A stretch of 64,000 bases of DNA from Streptomyces ortus (GCF_026341275.1 NZ_JAIFZO010000002.1:2953264-3017263); one strand, 5' to 3'; shown: positions 17,733 through 26,852, counted from the stretch's first letter. Made by a program: numbers and translations. Notes: generated by a model from the sequence alone, not told the origin.

Positions 17733-18918
17733 GCGCCCTCCAAGTACCGGACAGCCGTGCCGCGTGCGGCTGTTGTTCGGCCATTGTCTCGTGCGGCCCT
17801 TCGTCTTCCGAGGTCTGCTCCCCCTTACCTTTCTCCCCGGCCCCGCAGGGGCATGCGGGATGCTGCCACACCGGGCGGGCATGCCAGTCGAAACCGGGTA
17901 CCGAGACCTCCCAGCGGGCTCCCGCACTCGACGGTAGTCCTCCGTCCAGGAAGGCCAGCGCGTGCCCCGCGGCCAGCCCCGCGACCGTGGCCGCCAGGGT
18001 CAGATCGCACGCCGGAACCTGGCGGGGCCGCCCGGAGCGCCACTGTGCGAGAAGGCGGGCCCAGGCCGGGTCCCGGTCGGTGCGGCCGAGGTCCAGACAG
18101 CCCGCGCACGCCGTTTCTCCGGGCAGGACCAGCGGCCCGACGACGCCCGTCCCCTCCACGACCCCGGCGAAGAGATGAGGCGTACCGGAGGCGATCAGTG
18201 GCTCGTAGGCCGCCGGGTCGGGCGCGTGGACGGCAAGGCCGTCCCGAGGCGCGATGATCACCAGGGCGAGACCCGGGTCGTCCTGCCCGGTCGCGGACCC
18301 GGCGCCTCCTCGGCGGGGCGGTCGGCCGGGCGCCGCTCCGCGCACCGCCCGCCGTGCGGCCTCGTCCCTGCGCTCGCCGACGGACTCGGGCGGCAGTCCG
18401 CCCGGCGCCACGTCCCAGGGTTCGACACAGCCGCCGTCCTGAACATCGACGCGGCCCACGCCCGCACCCGCCAGCGCCGAAGCGAGGACGGCCCCGACCC
18501 GGCCGGCGCCCCGCACCTGAACACGCAGTGAGTGGCGGGCCGCCAGCCGGCGCATGGCCTCGCCGGGTTCGGGGGCGACGACGGAGAGCGAGGCGACGTC
18601 GGGCCGGAGCCGGTCCAGGACGGCCGGCTTTCCGCGCAGGGCGTCGGCGGCCGGGCCGCCGCCCGTCGCGTCGTCCAGCAGTCCGGCCCCGGACAGCCGC
18701 TCCACCAGGCCGTCGACGTGACCGTCGGGCAGGCCCATCCGGCGCCCCTCGTCGCGCAGCAGAGGCAGCCCGCGGGTTCCGTCGAACAAGGTCAGGAGAC
18801 TGCCCGTCGCCGTGTCCATCGGGCCGAGCACCATCGCGTGCGCGGGAGCCATCCCGAACTGCACGGTGTTCAGATCCCGCCAGCCGCGCCGCAGCGCGGG
18901 TTTCACCATCGGATGCAT
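17725..18918 (-). CDS. ThiF/E1-like adenylyltransferase-related protein
   Basis: About 397 residues. A Rossmann-like RGAGRVGAVLASALAGAGV segment, an Asp/Val strand (VDVQDGG), and zinc-type cysteine pairs CAGC and CPCG near the C-terminus match the ThiF/MoeB/E1 superfamily. The N-terminal region (MHPMVKPALRRGWRD) resembles leader-binding or cyclodehydratase-like ThiF proteins more than sulfur-carrier activators, and I see no clear adenylating Arg-finger motif. The gene overlaps the ABC1 kinase gene. The partner and reaction are unknown. The start could be ATG 18918 or 18909; a much longer open frame to 19161 is rejected as out-of-family. Confidence 0.75.
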   Translation of the reverse strand: MHPMVKPALRRGWRDLNTVQFGMAPAHAMVLGPMDTATGSLLTLFDGTRGLPLLRDEGRRMGLPDGHVDGLVERLSGAGLLDDATGGGPAADALRGKPAVLDRLRPDVASLSVVAPEPGEAMRRLAARHSLRVQVRGAGRVGAVLASALAGAGVGRVDVQDGGCVEPWDVAPGGLPPESVGERRDEAARRAVRGAAPGRPPRRGGAGSATGQDDPGLALVIIAPRDGLAVHAPDPAAYEPLIASGTPHLFAGVVEGTGVVGPLVLPGETACAGCLDLGRTDRDPAWARLLAQWRSGRPRQVPACDLTLAATVAGLAAGHALAFLDGGLPSSAGARWEVSVPGFDWHARPVWQHPACPCGAGEKGKGEQTSEDEGPHETMAEQQPHAARLSGTWRAHV

Positions 18919-19027
18919 GCAGCGGCCCCCCGTACGTCCCCGTTGTCGTCCCGGTGTGCCGGCGGAGTTCGTCCCGCTCCGTCGGTCGAATGCCAGGATG
19001 CCCGCATTGCCCGGCGCGTGCCGAAAG

Positions 19028-19036
19028 TTATCCACA
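19028..19036 (+). promoter_or_regulatory. DnaA-box-like nonamer in a divergent promoter region
   Basis: TTATCCACA is a perfect match to the classical DnaA consensus. It sits in the 222-bp region between the divergent ThiF-like and metallopeptidase genes. Function is not shown. Confidence 0.35.
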
Positions 19037-19140
19037 GGCGGTGGATGTTCGTCACACAAATCAAGCGCGTGGGGTGCGGTTCGGCATCGATGCGTACCGG
19101 AGACGGGACTTCCACCATGCGCAACGGGTAACGTCGGGGC

Positions 19141-19737
19141 GTGCCCGCCGACCCCCTGCACCGTGCCGGAAACCCACAGCGCAGCACGACGAGCCAGCCG
19201 CCGAGCGGCTCAGGGGCGAGCGCGATCGAAGTCCGCAGGAGCGCGCGACGGCGCAGAACGGTCTCCGCGTACCGTGAGGGCGATCGCACCGTCGTGCTCA
19301 TTCCCGCCCGGATGTCCGAGGCGGAGGAGCAGCGCTGGGTCACCGTCATGCTCGACAAGCTGGCCGCCCAGGAGAACAAGCGGGTGCTGGGTGACACGGA
19401 GCTGTCCGAGCGTGCCGCGCGGCTCTCCGCGCTCTACTTCGACGGCCGCGCCCGGCCCGCTTCGGTGCGCTGGGTCACCAATCAGAACACGCGCTGGGGC
19501 TCGTGCACCCCTGCCGAGGGCAGTATCCGCCTCTCGCACCGACTGCAGGGCATGCCCGAGTACGTCGTCGACTACGTCCTCGTCCATGAGCTCGCGCATC
19601 TGCTCGTACCGGGCCACGGAGCCGATTTCTGGCGGCTCCTTGAGGCCTATCCGCGCACCGAGCGGGCCCGCGGCTACCTCGAAGGAGTGGTCGCCGCCGA
19701 CCGGCTGCCCCACCTGCCCGCGGCGCGCGGCGAGTGA
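19141..19737 (+). CDS. YgjP-like zinc metallopeptidase (M48-related)
   Basis: A 198-residue protein with the zinc site VHELAHLLVPGH (H149, E150, H153, with H159 nearby) preceded by TRWGSCTPAEGSIRLSHRL, the characteristic YgjP/WLM-like block. The N-terminal 40 residues are basic and disordered. Family members are cytoplasmic metallopeptidases, often near restriction or repair genes; the substrate is unknown. TAACGT ends 6 nt before the GTG start and there is no ribosome-binding site, which fits a leaderless transcript. The gene is divergent from the ThiF-like gene. Confidence 0.85.
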   Translation: MPADPLHRAGNPQRSTTSQPPSGSGASAIEVRRSARRRRTVSAYREGDRTVVLIPARMSEAEEQRWVTVMLDKLAAQENKRVLGDTELSERAARLSALYFDGRARPASVRWVTNQNTRWGSCTPAEGSIRLSHRLQGMPEYVVDYVLVHELAHLLVPGHGADFWRLLEAYPRTERARGYLEGVVAADRLPHLPAARGE

Positions 19738-19901
19738 GGCACGGCTGACGGCCCGACGTCGGACCGCGTGCTCGAAGCCCCTGCCCGGACCACCGGAAGA
19801 GGGTTTGTGTACCGGGTCTGTACCGGCTTCCGCCACGGCTGGATTTTGCCGTTAGCCTGACGCGACGCACTTGTATTCGGGATGGGGGACGGTCGTTACG
19901 C

Positions 19902-21614
19902 ATGGCCAGGGAATTCCAACGCGGCCACAAGGCCAGGATCAGTGACCTCACCGCGGGCACCGATCTGTACGTAGGTGTGCAGATCACCGGCCCGGGGCTG
20001 ACCTTCGACATCAGCTGCTTCGGTCTGGACGCCGACGAACGGCTTTCGGACGACCGGTACTTCATCTTCTTCAACCAGCCGAAGTCCCCCGAGGAGTCCG
20101 TTCAGCTCCTCGGCGCGCAGGCGGGCGACACGGAGTCCTTCCGCGTCACCCTCGACAAGATCCCTCCGCAGATCCAGAAACTGTCGTTCACGGCGACCGT
20201 CGACGGCGTGGGGCAGATGTCCCAGGTCGCCCCCGGCTACATCCGCATCGTCGCGGGCGGCGAGGAGGTGGCCCGGTACTCGTTCACCGGCGCCGAGTTC
20301 TCCACCGAGCGTGCCGTGATGCTGGGTGACTTCTATCTGAAGGACGTCTGGCGGTTCGCCGCGGTCGGACAGGGCTTCGACGGCGGACTCGACGCGCTGC
20401 TGCAGAACTTCGGCGGCGAGGTCGCCGAGGAGGAGCCGGCCGCCGCGCCCGCGCCCCAGGCCGGTGCCCCCTCGTTCGCGCCGCCGGCCCAGGCCTCCGC
20501 GCCGCCCGCGTTCGGGGCCCCCGCGGGCCACGCCGCACCCGCGCCGCCCCCTCCGGCGCCGCAGCCCGCTCAGGGTTTCGCGCCGCCTCCGGGCCAGACG
20601 CCGCCACCGGCGCCCGCGCCTCCGGTGCACGCCGCGCCGACCATCATCGCGCCCATGACGCCGCCCGGTGGCGCCCCCGTACCGCCGCCGGCACCCGCTC
20701 CGGCGCCGTACGGGCAGCCGGGCCAGCAGCCCCCGTACGGCCAGGCCCCCGGCCAGACCGCACCCCTGCCGCCCGGTTACGGACAGCCCCAGGCACCCCA
20801 GGCACCCGCCCCGCCTCCCGGCTACGGCGGCCAGCCGACCCCGCCCCCGGGCTACGGACAGCAGCCGTCCTTCGGCCAGCCGCCGGGTCAGCCCGGCGCA
20901 CCGGGCGCGCCCGCCGGATACGGAGTGCCGCAGGGCGCTCCCCCCGGTGGCGCCGGTGTCACCGCGGCGCTGCAGGCCTACAAGGAGACGCCCACCGGGC
21001 AGCGCTGGACCCAACAGAACAAGAAGATGGTCCGGGTCGACCTCGGCATGGGCGGCGACCAGGCCGTACTGGCCCGCCAGGGCAGCATGGTGCTCTACCA
21101 GGGCAAGGTCGACTTCAGCTACAAGGGCGCCGGGTTCTCCGGCCGGCTCGTGGGCAACGCGACCGGCCAGGAGATGCAGCTCATGCGCTGTTCGGGCCGT
21201 GGCCAGGTCTTCCTCGCGGAGAACGGCGCCATGCTGCACCCCATCGAACTGCAGGCGGACGCCGTCTGCGTCTCCGCGGAGAACGTCCTGGCCTTCGATG
21301 AGACGCTGCAGTACGAGGTCCGCCGCGTCGAAGGGCACGGCATCCCCGGAGGCGCCCTGTTCACGATGCAGTTCCAGGGGACCGGCACGATCGTCGTCAA
21401 GACGCGTGGCGTGCCCGTCGTCCTGCCCGTGACACCGACGACGTTCGCCGACTGCAACGCCGTCGTCGCCTGGTCCGCCGCCTCTCAGGTGATCGTCTCC
21501 AGCCAGGTGCGCATGCGTCGCAACGCCTACCCGGGCGACACGGGCGAGAGCGTGAACCTCCAGTTCCGCGGCGCGCCCGGCAATTTCATCGTCGTCCAGC
21601 CGTACGAGGTCTGA
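19902..21614 (+). CDS. TerD-AIM24 fusion protein
   Basis: 570 residues in three parts. Residues 1-185 form a TerD domain (GTDLYVGVQITGPGLTFDISCFGLD, then DRYFIFFNQPKSPEESV) with the acidic residues TerD proteins use to bind calcium. About 190-345 is a Pro/Ala/Gly/Gln-rich linker with repeated PPGYGQ and PAPPP units. From 350 onward there is an AIM24 beta-barrel domain (DQAVLARQGSMVLYQGKVDF to NFIVVQPYEV). TerD proteins act in tellurite and stress responses at the membrane; AIM24 is named after a yeast mitochondrial inner-membrane protein. The fusion heads an operon with two more AIM24 genes (gaps of 13 and 17 bp). Confidence 0.9.
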   Translation: MAREFQRGHKARISDLTAGTDLYVGVQITGPGLTFDISCFGLDADERLSDDRYFIFFNQPKSPEESVQLLGAQAGDTESFRVTLDKIPPQIQKLSFTATVDGVGQMSQVAPGYIRIVAGGEEVARYSFTGAEFSTERAVMLGDFYLKDVWRFAAVGQGFDGGLDALLQNFGGEVAEEEPAAAPAPQAGAPSFAPPAQASAPPAFGAPAGHAAPAPPPPAPQPAQGFAPPPGQTPPPAPAPPVHAAPTIIAPMTPPGGAPVPPPAPAPAPYGQPGQQPPYGQAPGQTAPLPPGYGQPQAPQAPAPPPGYGGQPTPPPGYGQQPSFGQPPGQPGAPGAPAGYGVPQGAPPGGAGVTAALQAYKETPTGQRWTQQNKKMVRVDLGMGGDQAVLARQGSMVLYQGKVDFSYKGAGFSGRLVGNATGQEMQLMRCSGRGQVFLAENGAMLHPIELQADAVCVSAENVLAFDETLQYEVRRVEGHGIPGGALFTMQFQGTGTIVVKTRGVPVVLPVTPTTFADCNAVVAWSAASQVIVSSQVRMRRNAYPGDTGESVNLQFRGAPGNFIVVQPYEV

Positions 21615-21627
21615 GGGAGCCCGTTTC

Positions 21628-22308
21628 ATGATCCAGCAACTCGCGGGCTTCGCCCCGGCACCCGTTGCCGCGCGCATGGAGAACCACGGCAATCACATGC
21701 TCAAGGTCGCCATGCAGACCGGAAACGACCTCCTCGCGCGCGTGGGGTCAATGGTCGCCTACGAGGGTTTCGTCCAGTACGAGCCCAATCCGCCGGCCGT
21801 GCGCCAGATCGCCAAGGACTGGATGACCGGCGAGGGCGCACCCCTGATGAAGTGCTCCGGAGACGGCCTGCTCTACCTCTCCGACTACGGGGCGAACGTC
21901 GTCGTCATCAACCTCAACGGCGACGCGATCTCCGTCAACGCCACCAATCTGCTCGCCTTCGACGCCCATCTGACGTGGGGCGTCGAGCGGGTCAAGGGGC
22001 TGGCGAAGTTCGCCGGCCAGGGCCTGTGGAACACCAAGATCTCCGGCCAGGGCTGGGTCGCGCTGACCTCCCGTGGCAAGCCCATCGTGGTGGACTGCGG
22101 CGGCGGCGAGGACGAGACGTACGTCGACCCGGACGCGCTGGTGGCCTGGTCCCCGAACCTCAAGGTGAAGGGCAAGCGCAGCTTCAAGGCGCAGTCCCTG
22201 ATAGGGCGGGGCAGCGGGGAGGCTTTCCAGATGGCCTTCTCCGGACAGGGCATCGTCGTCGTCCAGCCCAGCGAGGACAGCACCGACCGCCTCCGGGTAC
22301 GGGGCTGA
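21628..22308 (+). CDS. AIM24-family protein
   Basis: A 226-residue single-domain AIM24 protein (TGNDLLARVGSMVAYEGFVQY, LMKCSGDGLLYLSDYG, WVALTSRGKPIVVDCGGG, GIVVVQPSED). It repeats the motif order of the C-terminal half of the preceding TerD fusion. A GAGGGAG ribosome-binding site precedes the ATG. It is the middle gene of three, so coordinated expression and perhaps a joint complex are likely. No enzymatic residues are evident. Confidence 0.88.
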   Translation: MIQQLAGFAPAPVAARMENHGNHMLKVAMQTGNDLLARVGSMVAYEGFVQYEPNPPAVRQIAKDWMTGEGAPLMKCSGDGLLYLSDYGANVVVINLNGDAISVNATNLLAFDAHLTWGVERVKGLAKFAGQGLWNTKISGQGWVALTSRGKPIVVDCGGGEDETYVDPDALVAWSPNLKVKGKRSFKAQSLIGRGSGEAFQMAFSGQGIVVVQPSEDSTDRLRVRG

Positions 22309-22325
22309 GGGGGAGGACACACACC

Positions 22326-23081
22326 ATGCAGAGCTCGCTTTTCGCCTACAACGACCAGCAGTCCCAGGACCGCTACAGCCTGCAGAACAAGCAGATGCTG
22401 CGCGTCCTTCTGGAGGGCCACGACGACGTGCTCGCCCGCAAGGGCACCATGGTCGCCTACCAGGGCCTCGTGGAGTTCGACGCCGAGTACCAGAACTCCG
22501 GCCAGCAGCGGTCGCGCGCGTACACCGGGGAGGGCCTCGACCTGATGCGCTGCCACGGGCAGGGCACCGTCTTCCTGGCCAACCTCGCCCAGCACATCCA
22601 TGTGGTGGACGTGGACCAGGACGGTCTCACCGTGGACAGCAGCTATGTCCTGGCGATGGACTCCGCGCTGCACCACGAGGTGATCGCGGTCGACAGCCAG
22701 TACGGCATCTCCGGCTCCGGCAAGTACCAGCTCAACATCACCGGGCGTGGCAAGGTCGCCCTGATGACGTCGGGCATGCCGCTGATGATGCAGGTCACGC
22801 CCGACAAGTACGTCAACTGCGACGCGGACGCGATCGTCGCCTGGTCCACGAGTCTGCGCGTACAGATGCAGGCCCAGACGCATTCCTCCGGAGTGTTCCG
22901 CCGCCGTGGCAACACGGGGGAGGGCTGGGAGCTCAGCTTCATGGGCCAGGGCTACGTGCTCGTCCAGCCCAGTGAGATGCTGCCGCCGCAGAACGCGGTG
23001 ATCGGGTCCGGGCTCGGCGCTCAGTACGGGGTGGGGCAGCAGGGGGCCCGGGGACAGAACCAGGGGAACGTCTGGAGCTAA
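22326..23081 (+). CDS. AIM24-family protein with a C-terminus shaped by an adjacent element
   Basis: A 251-residue AIM24 protein (HDDVLARKGTMVAYQGLVEF, MRCHGQGTVFLANLAQHIHV, GYVLVQPSEMLPPQN) with a Gly/Gln-rich tail ending NQGNVWS. It is the third AIM24 domain in a row, after a GGGGGAGGA ribosome-binding site. Its TAA stop is formed by the TA dinucleotide and first base of the palindromic element that starts at 23079. The present C-terminus may therefore be the result of that insertion. Confidence 0.9.
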   Translation: MQSSLFAYNDQQSQDRYSLQNKQMLRVLLEGHDDVLARKGTMVAYQGLVEFDAEYQNSGQQRSRAYTGEGLDLMRCHGQGTVFLANLAQHIHVVDVDQDGLTVDSSYVLAMDSALHHEVIAVDSQYGISGSGKYQLNITGRGKVALMTSGMPLMMQVTPDKYVNCDADAIVAWSTSLRVQMQAQTHSSGVFRRRGNTGEGWELSFMGQGYVLVQPSEMLPPQNAVIGSGLGAQYGVGQQGARGQNQGNVWS

Positions 23082-23244
23082 GGGCTGTCCCGTAACTCCC
23101 GGCGGGCGCACGACGACAGCTACGGCACCTCGCGGCGTTGCCGGATCGCCCGAATACACCCGGTATGAGGGCGACCCGGCGCCTTGCGATGCACCGCATC
23201 TGACGCCGCACGCTGATCCACCGGGAGTTACGGGACAGCCCTTA
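23079..23244. mobile_element. TA-flanked palindromic element 1 (MITE-like)
   Basis: Perfect 24-bp terminal inverted repeats at 23079-23102 and 23221-23244, beginning TAAGGGCTGTCCCGTAAC, bound a 166-bp non-coding element. The interior also folds back (near-complementary GCCGGATCGCCC and GGGCGACCCGGC around GGTAT), so the element is one long hairpin. TA at each outer edge fits a TA target-site duplication, the hallmark of IS630/Tc1-mariner transposition. It has no transposase, so it would have to be moved in trans. It may also terminate the AIM24 operon. Confidence 0.7.
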
Positions 23245-23436
23245 GGGCGCTTCTGATGGATCTCCGCGGCGTCGCGACGCCCGGCACGCTCCCCCAGCCT
23301 CCGGCCGGGGGGACCCCCACTCGCCGCACCGGGCACAGACCCAAGTACGTCCAGTACGCGGGCCTGTGCCCGGCACGACGAGAGCACGCACCGGACGCCG
23401 CTCCTTCACCCACGGAGATCCATCAGAAACGCCCTA
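23243..23436. mobile_element. TA-flanked palindromic element 2 (MITE-like)
   Basis: 24-bp inverted repeats with one mismatch at 23243-23266 and 23413-23436 (TAGGGCGCTTCTGATGG and partner) enclose about 145 bp that contains an internal CCGGGCACAG/CTGTGCCCGG palindrome. It shares the TA at 23243-23244 with element 1 and ends in another TA. Its terminal sequence differs from element 1, so two families sit back to back. No reading frame of interest lies inside. Confidence 0.7.
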
Positions 23437-23516
23437 GGTGCTCCAGCGCCCGGGGACGGGTGAGTAAGGGGCGAGCGCCATTGCGGTCGCCCCTTACGCG
23501 TACCTCAGCCGCCTCG

Positions 23517-24038
23517 TCAGAGCCTCGTCCGGGTCGCTTCGAGAAGGCGTACGACCGAGTCGTCCGCCACCCCCGCCACCTCGTCGTAGGCGAACCAGCG
23601 CAGGTCGAGGGACTCGTCGCTGATCTCCTGGACGGCGCCCGGCTCGGCGACGACCGCGTACTGGACGTCGAAGTGCCAGTTGCACGGCGCCGGGATGGGG
23701 TGCCGGTCGAGCCGTACGGGTCCGCCCGGGAGCAGTGTCAGACCCGCGATGCCCGACTCCTCCGTGGCCTCACGCAGGGCCGCCGCCTCCAGGGTGGCGT
23801 CCCCGGGCTCGCAGTGGCCGCCCATCTGCAGCCACATCCGCAGCTTCCTGTGCAGCGTCAGCAGCACCCTGCCCTGCTCGGGGTCGATCACCAGGGCGCT
23901 CGCCGTGACATGTCCCGCCGTGCAGGCCTTCCACATGCCGTCCGGATGGGCCTGAAGGTGGTCGAGGTAGGCCTGCCGAAGCTCCTCCTGGCCCTCGATG
24001 TCCTCAAGGACCAGGACGGCGTCGTCGTACAGGGTCAC
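23517..24038 (-). CDS. NUDIX hydrolase
   Basis: A 173-residue protein, MTLYDDAVLVLED to RLLEATRTRL. It carries a recognisable NUDIX box: GGHCEPGDATLEAAALREATEESGI spans the G-x5-E-x7-RE-x-x-EE pattern with slight deviations (the final Glu pair is TEES). HVTASALVIDPEQGRVLLTLH is the usual first strand. The likely reaction is hydrolysis of a nucleoside-diphosphate-linked substrate, identity unknown. GTG 24038 overlaps the stop codon of the upstream Zincin_2 gene (GTGA), so translation is coupled. The gene faces the palindromic elements. Confidence 0.85.
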   Translation of the reverse strand: MTLYDDAVLVLEDIEGQEELRQAYLDHLQAHPDGMWKACTAGHVTASALVIDPEQGRVLLTLHRKLRMWLQMGGHCEPGDATLEAAALREATEESGIAGLTLLPGGPVRLDRHPIPAPCNWHFDVQYAVVAEPGAVQEISDESLDLRWFAYDEVAGVADDSVVRLLEATRTRL

Positions 24039-25498
24039 TTGTCGTTGTCGCCCTTGCCGTCGTTCGTGTCGTCGGCGTCCCTGTCCTCGGGCCCGCTCTC
24101 GTCCTTCGTGAGGTTGGGCTTTTCGGGTGAACCGCTCGCCGCCTCGCCGAGCATCTTGTCGAGTTCGGAGAAGTCCAGCTGCTCGCGGTGCACGAAGCCG
24201 TCCGGGTCGTCCAGGTCGGAGGCGGTCGGCAGCATGTCCGGGTGCTCCCACAGGTTGTCCCGGCCGTCGACCCCGCGCGCGTCCGTGAGCGAGGCCCACA
24301 GGCGCGAGGCGTCCCGCAGCCGGCGCGGGCGCAGCTCCAGGCCGATCAGGGTGGCGAAGGTCTGCTCGGCCGGGCCTCCCGTGGCGCGACGGCGGCGCAG
24401 CGTCTCGCGCAGCGCGTCGGCGGACGACAGACGGGGCTTGGCGGCCGAGTGGACCACCGCGTCGACCCAGCCCTCGACGAGCGCCAGAGCCGTCTCCAGA
24501 CGGGCCAGCGCGGCCTTCTGCGCCGGTGTGTCCTCCGGCTGGAACATGCCCTGCTGAAGGGCCTGCTGCAGCTCTTCGGGGTTCTGCGGGTCGAACTGGC
24601 CGACCACGTCCTCCAGCTTCGCCGTGTCGACCTTGATCCCGCGCGCGTACCCCTCGACCGCGCCGAACAGATGCGAGCGCAGCCACGGCACGTGGGCGAA
24701 GAGCCGCTGGTGGGCGGCCTCGCGCAGGGCGATGTAGAGGCGCACCTCGTCCTGGGCGATCCCGAGGTCTTTGCCGAAGGCCTCGATGTTCAGCGGCAGC
24801 AGCGCGGCCTTGCCGGCCGGGCCGAGCGGCAGGCCGACGTCGGACGAGCCGACGACCTCGCCCGCGAGCACGCCGACGGCCTGTCCGATCTGCGTGCCGA
24901 ACATGGCGCCGCCCATGGAGCGCATCATGCCGAGCAGCGGGCCCGCCATGGCCTGCATCTCCTCGGGCAGGACGTCGCCCATGGCCGCGCCGACGCGCTC
25001 GGCGACCGGGTCGACGAGCTCCTTCCACACCGGCAGCGTCGCCTCGACCCACTCCGCGCGGCTCCAGGCCACCGCGGAGGCGGCGCCGGACGGCAGTGAC
25101 GTCGCGTCGTCCAGCCACAGGTCGGCCAGCCGCACCGCGTCCAGGACCGCGGCGCGCTCGGCGGGGCCGACGCTCGCGTCCTTCGTGCCGTCGGAGGTGC
25201 CCTGGGAGACCGTCTGGCGGGCGATCTGCTTGGCCATGTCCCAGTTCACCGGGCCGCCCTCGTACGAGAGCATCTGGCCCAGCTGCTGGAACGCGGCGCC
25301 CAGGTCGTTGGGGTTCAGCGCACCGAACATGGCTGCGAGCGGGTTGTCACCTCCGGGGCCGCCGGGCCCGCCGGGCCCGAAACCGAACGGGTTGGCAGGT
25401 CCCTGACCACCACCGCTCTGCTGGTCCTTCTTCTTGCCCTCGTCGCCGTTTTCCGGCTCCTCCGGCGGAAGGCCGAATCCGAATGGGGTGTCACTCAC
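24035..25498 (-). CDS. Zincin_2 (DUF2342/TIGR03624)-type putative hydrolase
   Basis: 487 residues. A Gly/Pro-rich N-terminus (NPFGFGPGGPGGPGG) precedes a helical body with WSRAEWVEATLPVWKELVDP, MGGAMFGTQIGQAVGVLAGE and ALREAAHQRLFAHVPWLRSH. These blocks are those of the actinobacterial Zincin_2 family (compare Rv3195). The family is annotated as a zincin-like metallopeptidase, but I see no canonical HExxH here; REAAHQRLF is the nearest thing, so activity is uncertain. The acidic C-terminus is disordered. It is coupled to the NUDIX gene downstream. Confidence 0.85.
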   Translation of the reverse strand: MSDTPFGFGLPPEEPENGDEGKKKDQQSGGGQGPANPFGFGPGGPGGPGGDNPLAAMFGALNPNDLGAAFQQLGQMLSYEGGPVNWDMAKQIARQTVSQGTSDGTKDASVGPAERAAVLDAVRLADLWLDDATSLPSGAASAVAWSRAEWVEATLPVWKELVDPVAERVGAAMGDVLPEEMQAMAGPLLGMMRSMGGAMFGTQIGQAVGVLAGEVVGSSDVGLPLGPAGKAALLPLNIEAFGKDLGIAQDEVRLYIALREAAHQRLFAHVPWLRSHLFGAVEGYARGIKVDTAKLEDVVGQFDPQNPEELQQALQQGMFQPEDTPAQKAALARLETALALVEGWVDAVVHSAAKPRLSSADALRETLRRRRATGGPAEQTFATLIGLELRPRRLRDASRLWASLTDARGVDGRDNLWEHPDMLPTASDLDDPDGFVHREQLDFSELDKMLGEAASGSPEKPNLTKDESGPEDRDADDTNDGKGDNDK

Positions 25499-25688
25499 GG
25501 GATTCCTCGGCTGTTAAGGCCGCCGGTTCGCTCCGACGGCGGCTGCCCTGCATCACCACCCAGCGTAGACACCACAACCGGTTCGGGCCTCGGTGCGTCG
25601 CCGACTCGGCGGCTGCGGCAGGATGGATGCCACCTGGTACGTACGCGTCACTCGCGTTCTTACTGAAGACAACCGCTGGAGACGCCTG

Positions 25689-26852
25689 GTGAGTTCCCCA
25701 GATCCACAGGTTCGCGCAGCGCGAAACCTCTCAACCCGCCCGTCACCCGAACACCGGCCCGCACCGGCCGTACAGCGCGCCGACGGCACCTCCGCCGGGC
25801 GCGGCCCCGTCGTCGCGATCACCGGCGCCGCGGCCGGGATCGGCGCGATGCTCACCGAGCGGCTCGTCGCCTGCGACGAGATCAAGCAGGTCATCGCCAT
25901 CGACGAGCGGCGCGGCGAGTGCGCGGACGCGCAGTGGCACATCCTCGACGTCCGGGACCCGGCCATCGCCGAGAAGCTGCGCGGGGCGGACGTCGTGGTG
26001 CACCTGGCCCTCGACCTCGACCTGGAGACGGACCCGGCGGCGCGTACGGCGTACAACGTGCGGGGTACCCAGACCGTGCTCACGGCCGCCGCCGCTGCCG
26101 GGGTGCACCGCGTCGTGCTGTGCACGTCGGCGATGGTCTACGGAGCGCTGCCCGACAACGAACTGCCCCTCTCCGAAGACGCCGAACTGCGGGCCACCGC
26201 CGAGGCCACGGGGGTCGGGGACCTGCTGGAGGTCGAGCGGCTCGCCCGCCGGGCGCCCCGCGCGCACCCCGGGCTCAACGTCACCGTCGTACGCCCCGCC
26301 GTGCTCGTCGGGGGCACCGACACCGCGCTGACCAGGTACTTCGAGTCGCCTCGCCTCCTGGTCGTCGCCGATTCCCGGCCCGCCTGGCAGTTCTGCCATG
26401 TCGAGGACCTGTGCGCCGCTCTGGAGTACGCCGCCCTGGAGAAGGTCGAGGGAGAGCTGGCCGTCGGGTGCGACGGATGGCTGGAGCAGGAGGAGGTCGA
26501 GGAGCTCAGCGGGATCCGGCGCATGGAGCTGCCGTCCGCCGTCGCCCTGGGCGCGGCTGCCCGGCTCCACCGGATCGGACTCACCCCGTCGCCGGCCGGG
26601 GACCTCGCGTACACGATGTACCCCTGGGTGGTCAGCGGGAGCAGGCTGCACGATGCCGGGTGGCGGCCCCGGTGGACCAACGAGGAGGTTCTCGCCGAAC
26701 TACTGGGCGAGGTCGCCGGGCGGCACACCCTCGCCGGACGGCGGCTCGGCCGCAAGGACGCCACGGCGGCGGGAGCCGCGGGGGCGACGGTCGCCCTGCT
26801 GGGCACGGCCGCGCTGGTACGGCGGGCGCGGAAGGCCCGGCGGCGGATCTGA
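25689..26852 (+). CDS. SDR-family NAD-dependent epimerase/dehydratase with C-terminal membrane segment
   Basis: A 387-residue extended short-chain dehydrogenase. The nucleotide-binding turn is VVAITGAAAGIGAMLTERLV, GADVVVHLAL is the following strand, and CTSAMVYGALPDNELPL contains the S-Y region, but the usual YxxxK lysine is not evident (VYGALPDN is followed by LLEVERLARR). The last 30 residues form a hydrophobic helix with a basic tail (VALLGTAALVRRARKARRRI), so the protein may be membrane-anchored. GTG 25689 follows GGAG at a spacing of 8. The substrate is unknown, probably a sugar nucleotide or lipid-linked precursor. Confidence 0.82.
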   Translation: MSSPDPQVRAARNLSTRPSPEHRPAPAVQRADGTSAGRGPVVAITGAAAGIGAMLTERLVACDEIKQVIAIDERRGECADAQWHILDVRDPAIAEKLRGADVVVHLALDLDLETDPAARTAYNVRGTQTVLTAAAAAGVHRVVLCTSAMVYGALPDNELPLSEDAELRATAEATGVGDLLEVERLARRAPRAHPGLNVTVVRPAVLVGGTDTALTRYFESPRLLVVADSRPAWQFCHVEDLCAALEYAALEKVEGELAVGCDGWLEQEEVEELSGIRRMELPSAVALGAAARLHRIGLTPSPAGDLAYTMYPWVVSGSRLHDAGWRPRWTNEEVLAELLGEVAGRHTLAGRRLGRKDATAAGAAGATVALLGTAALVRRARKARRRI

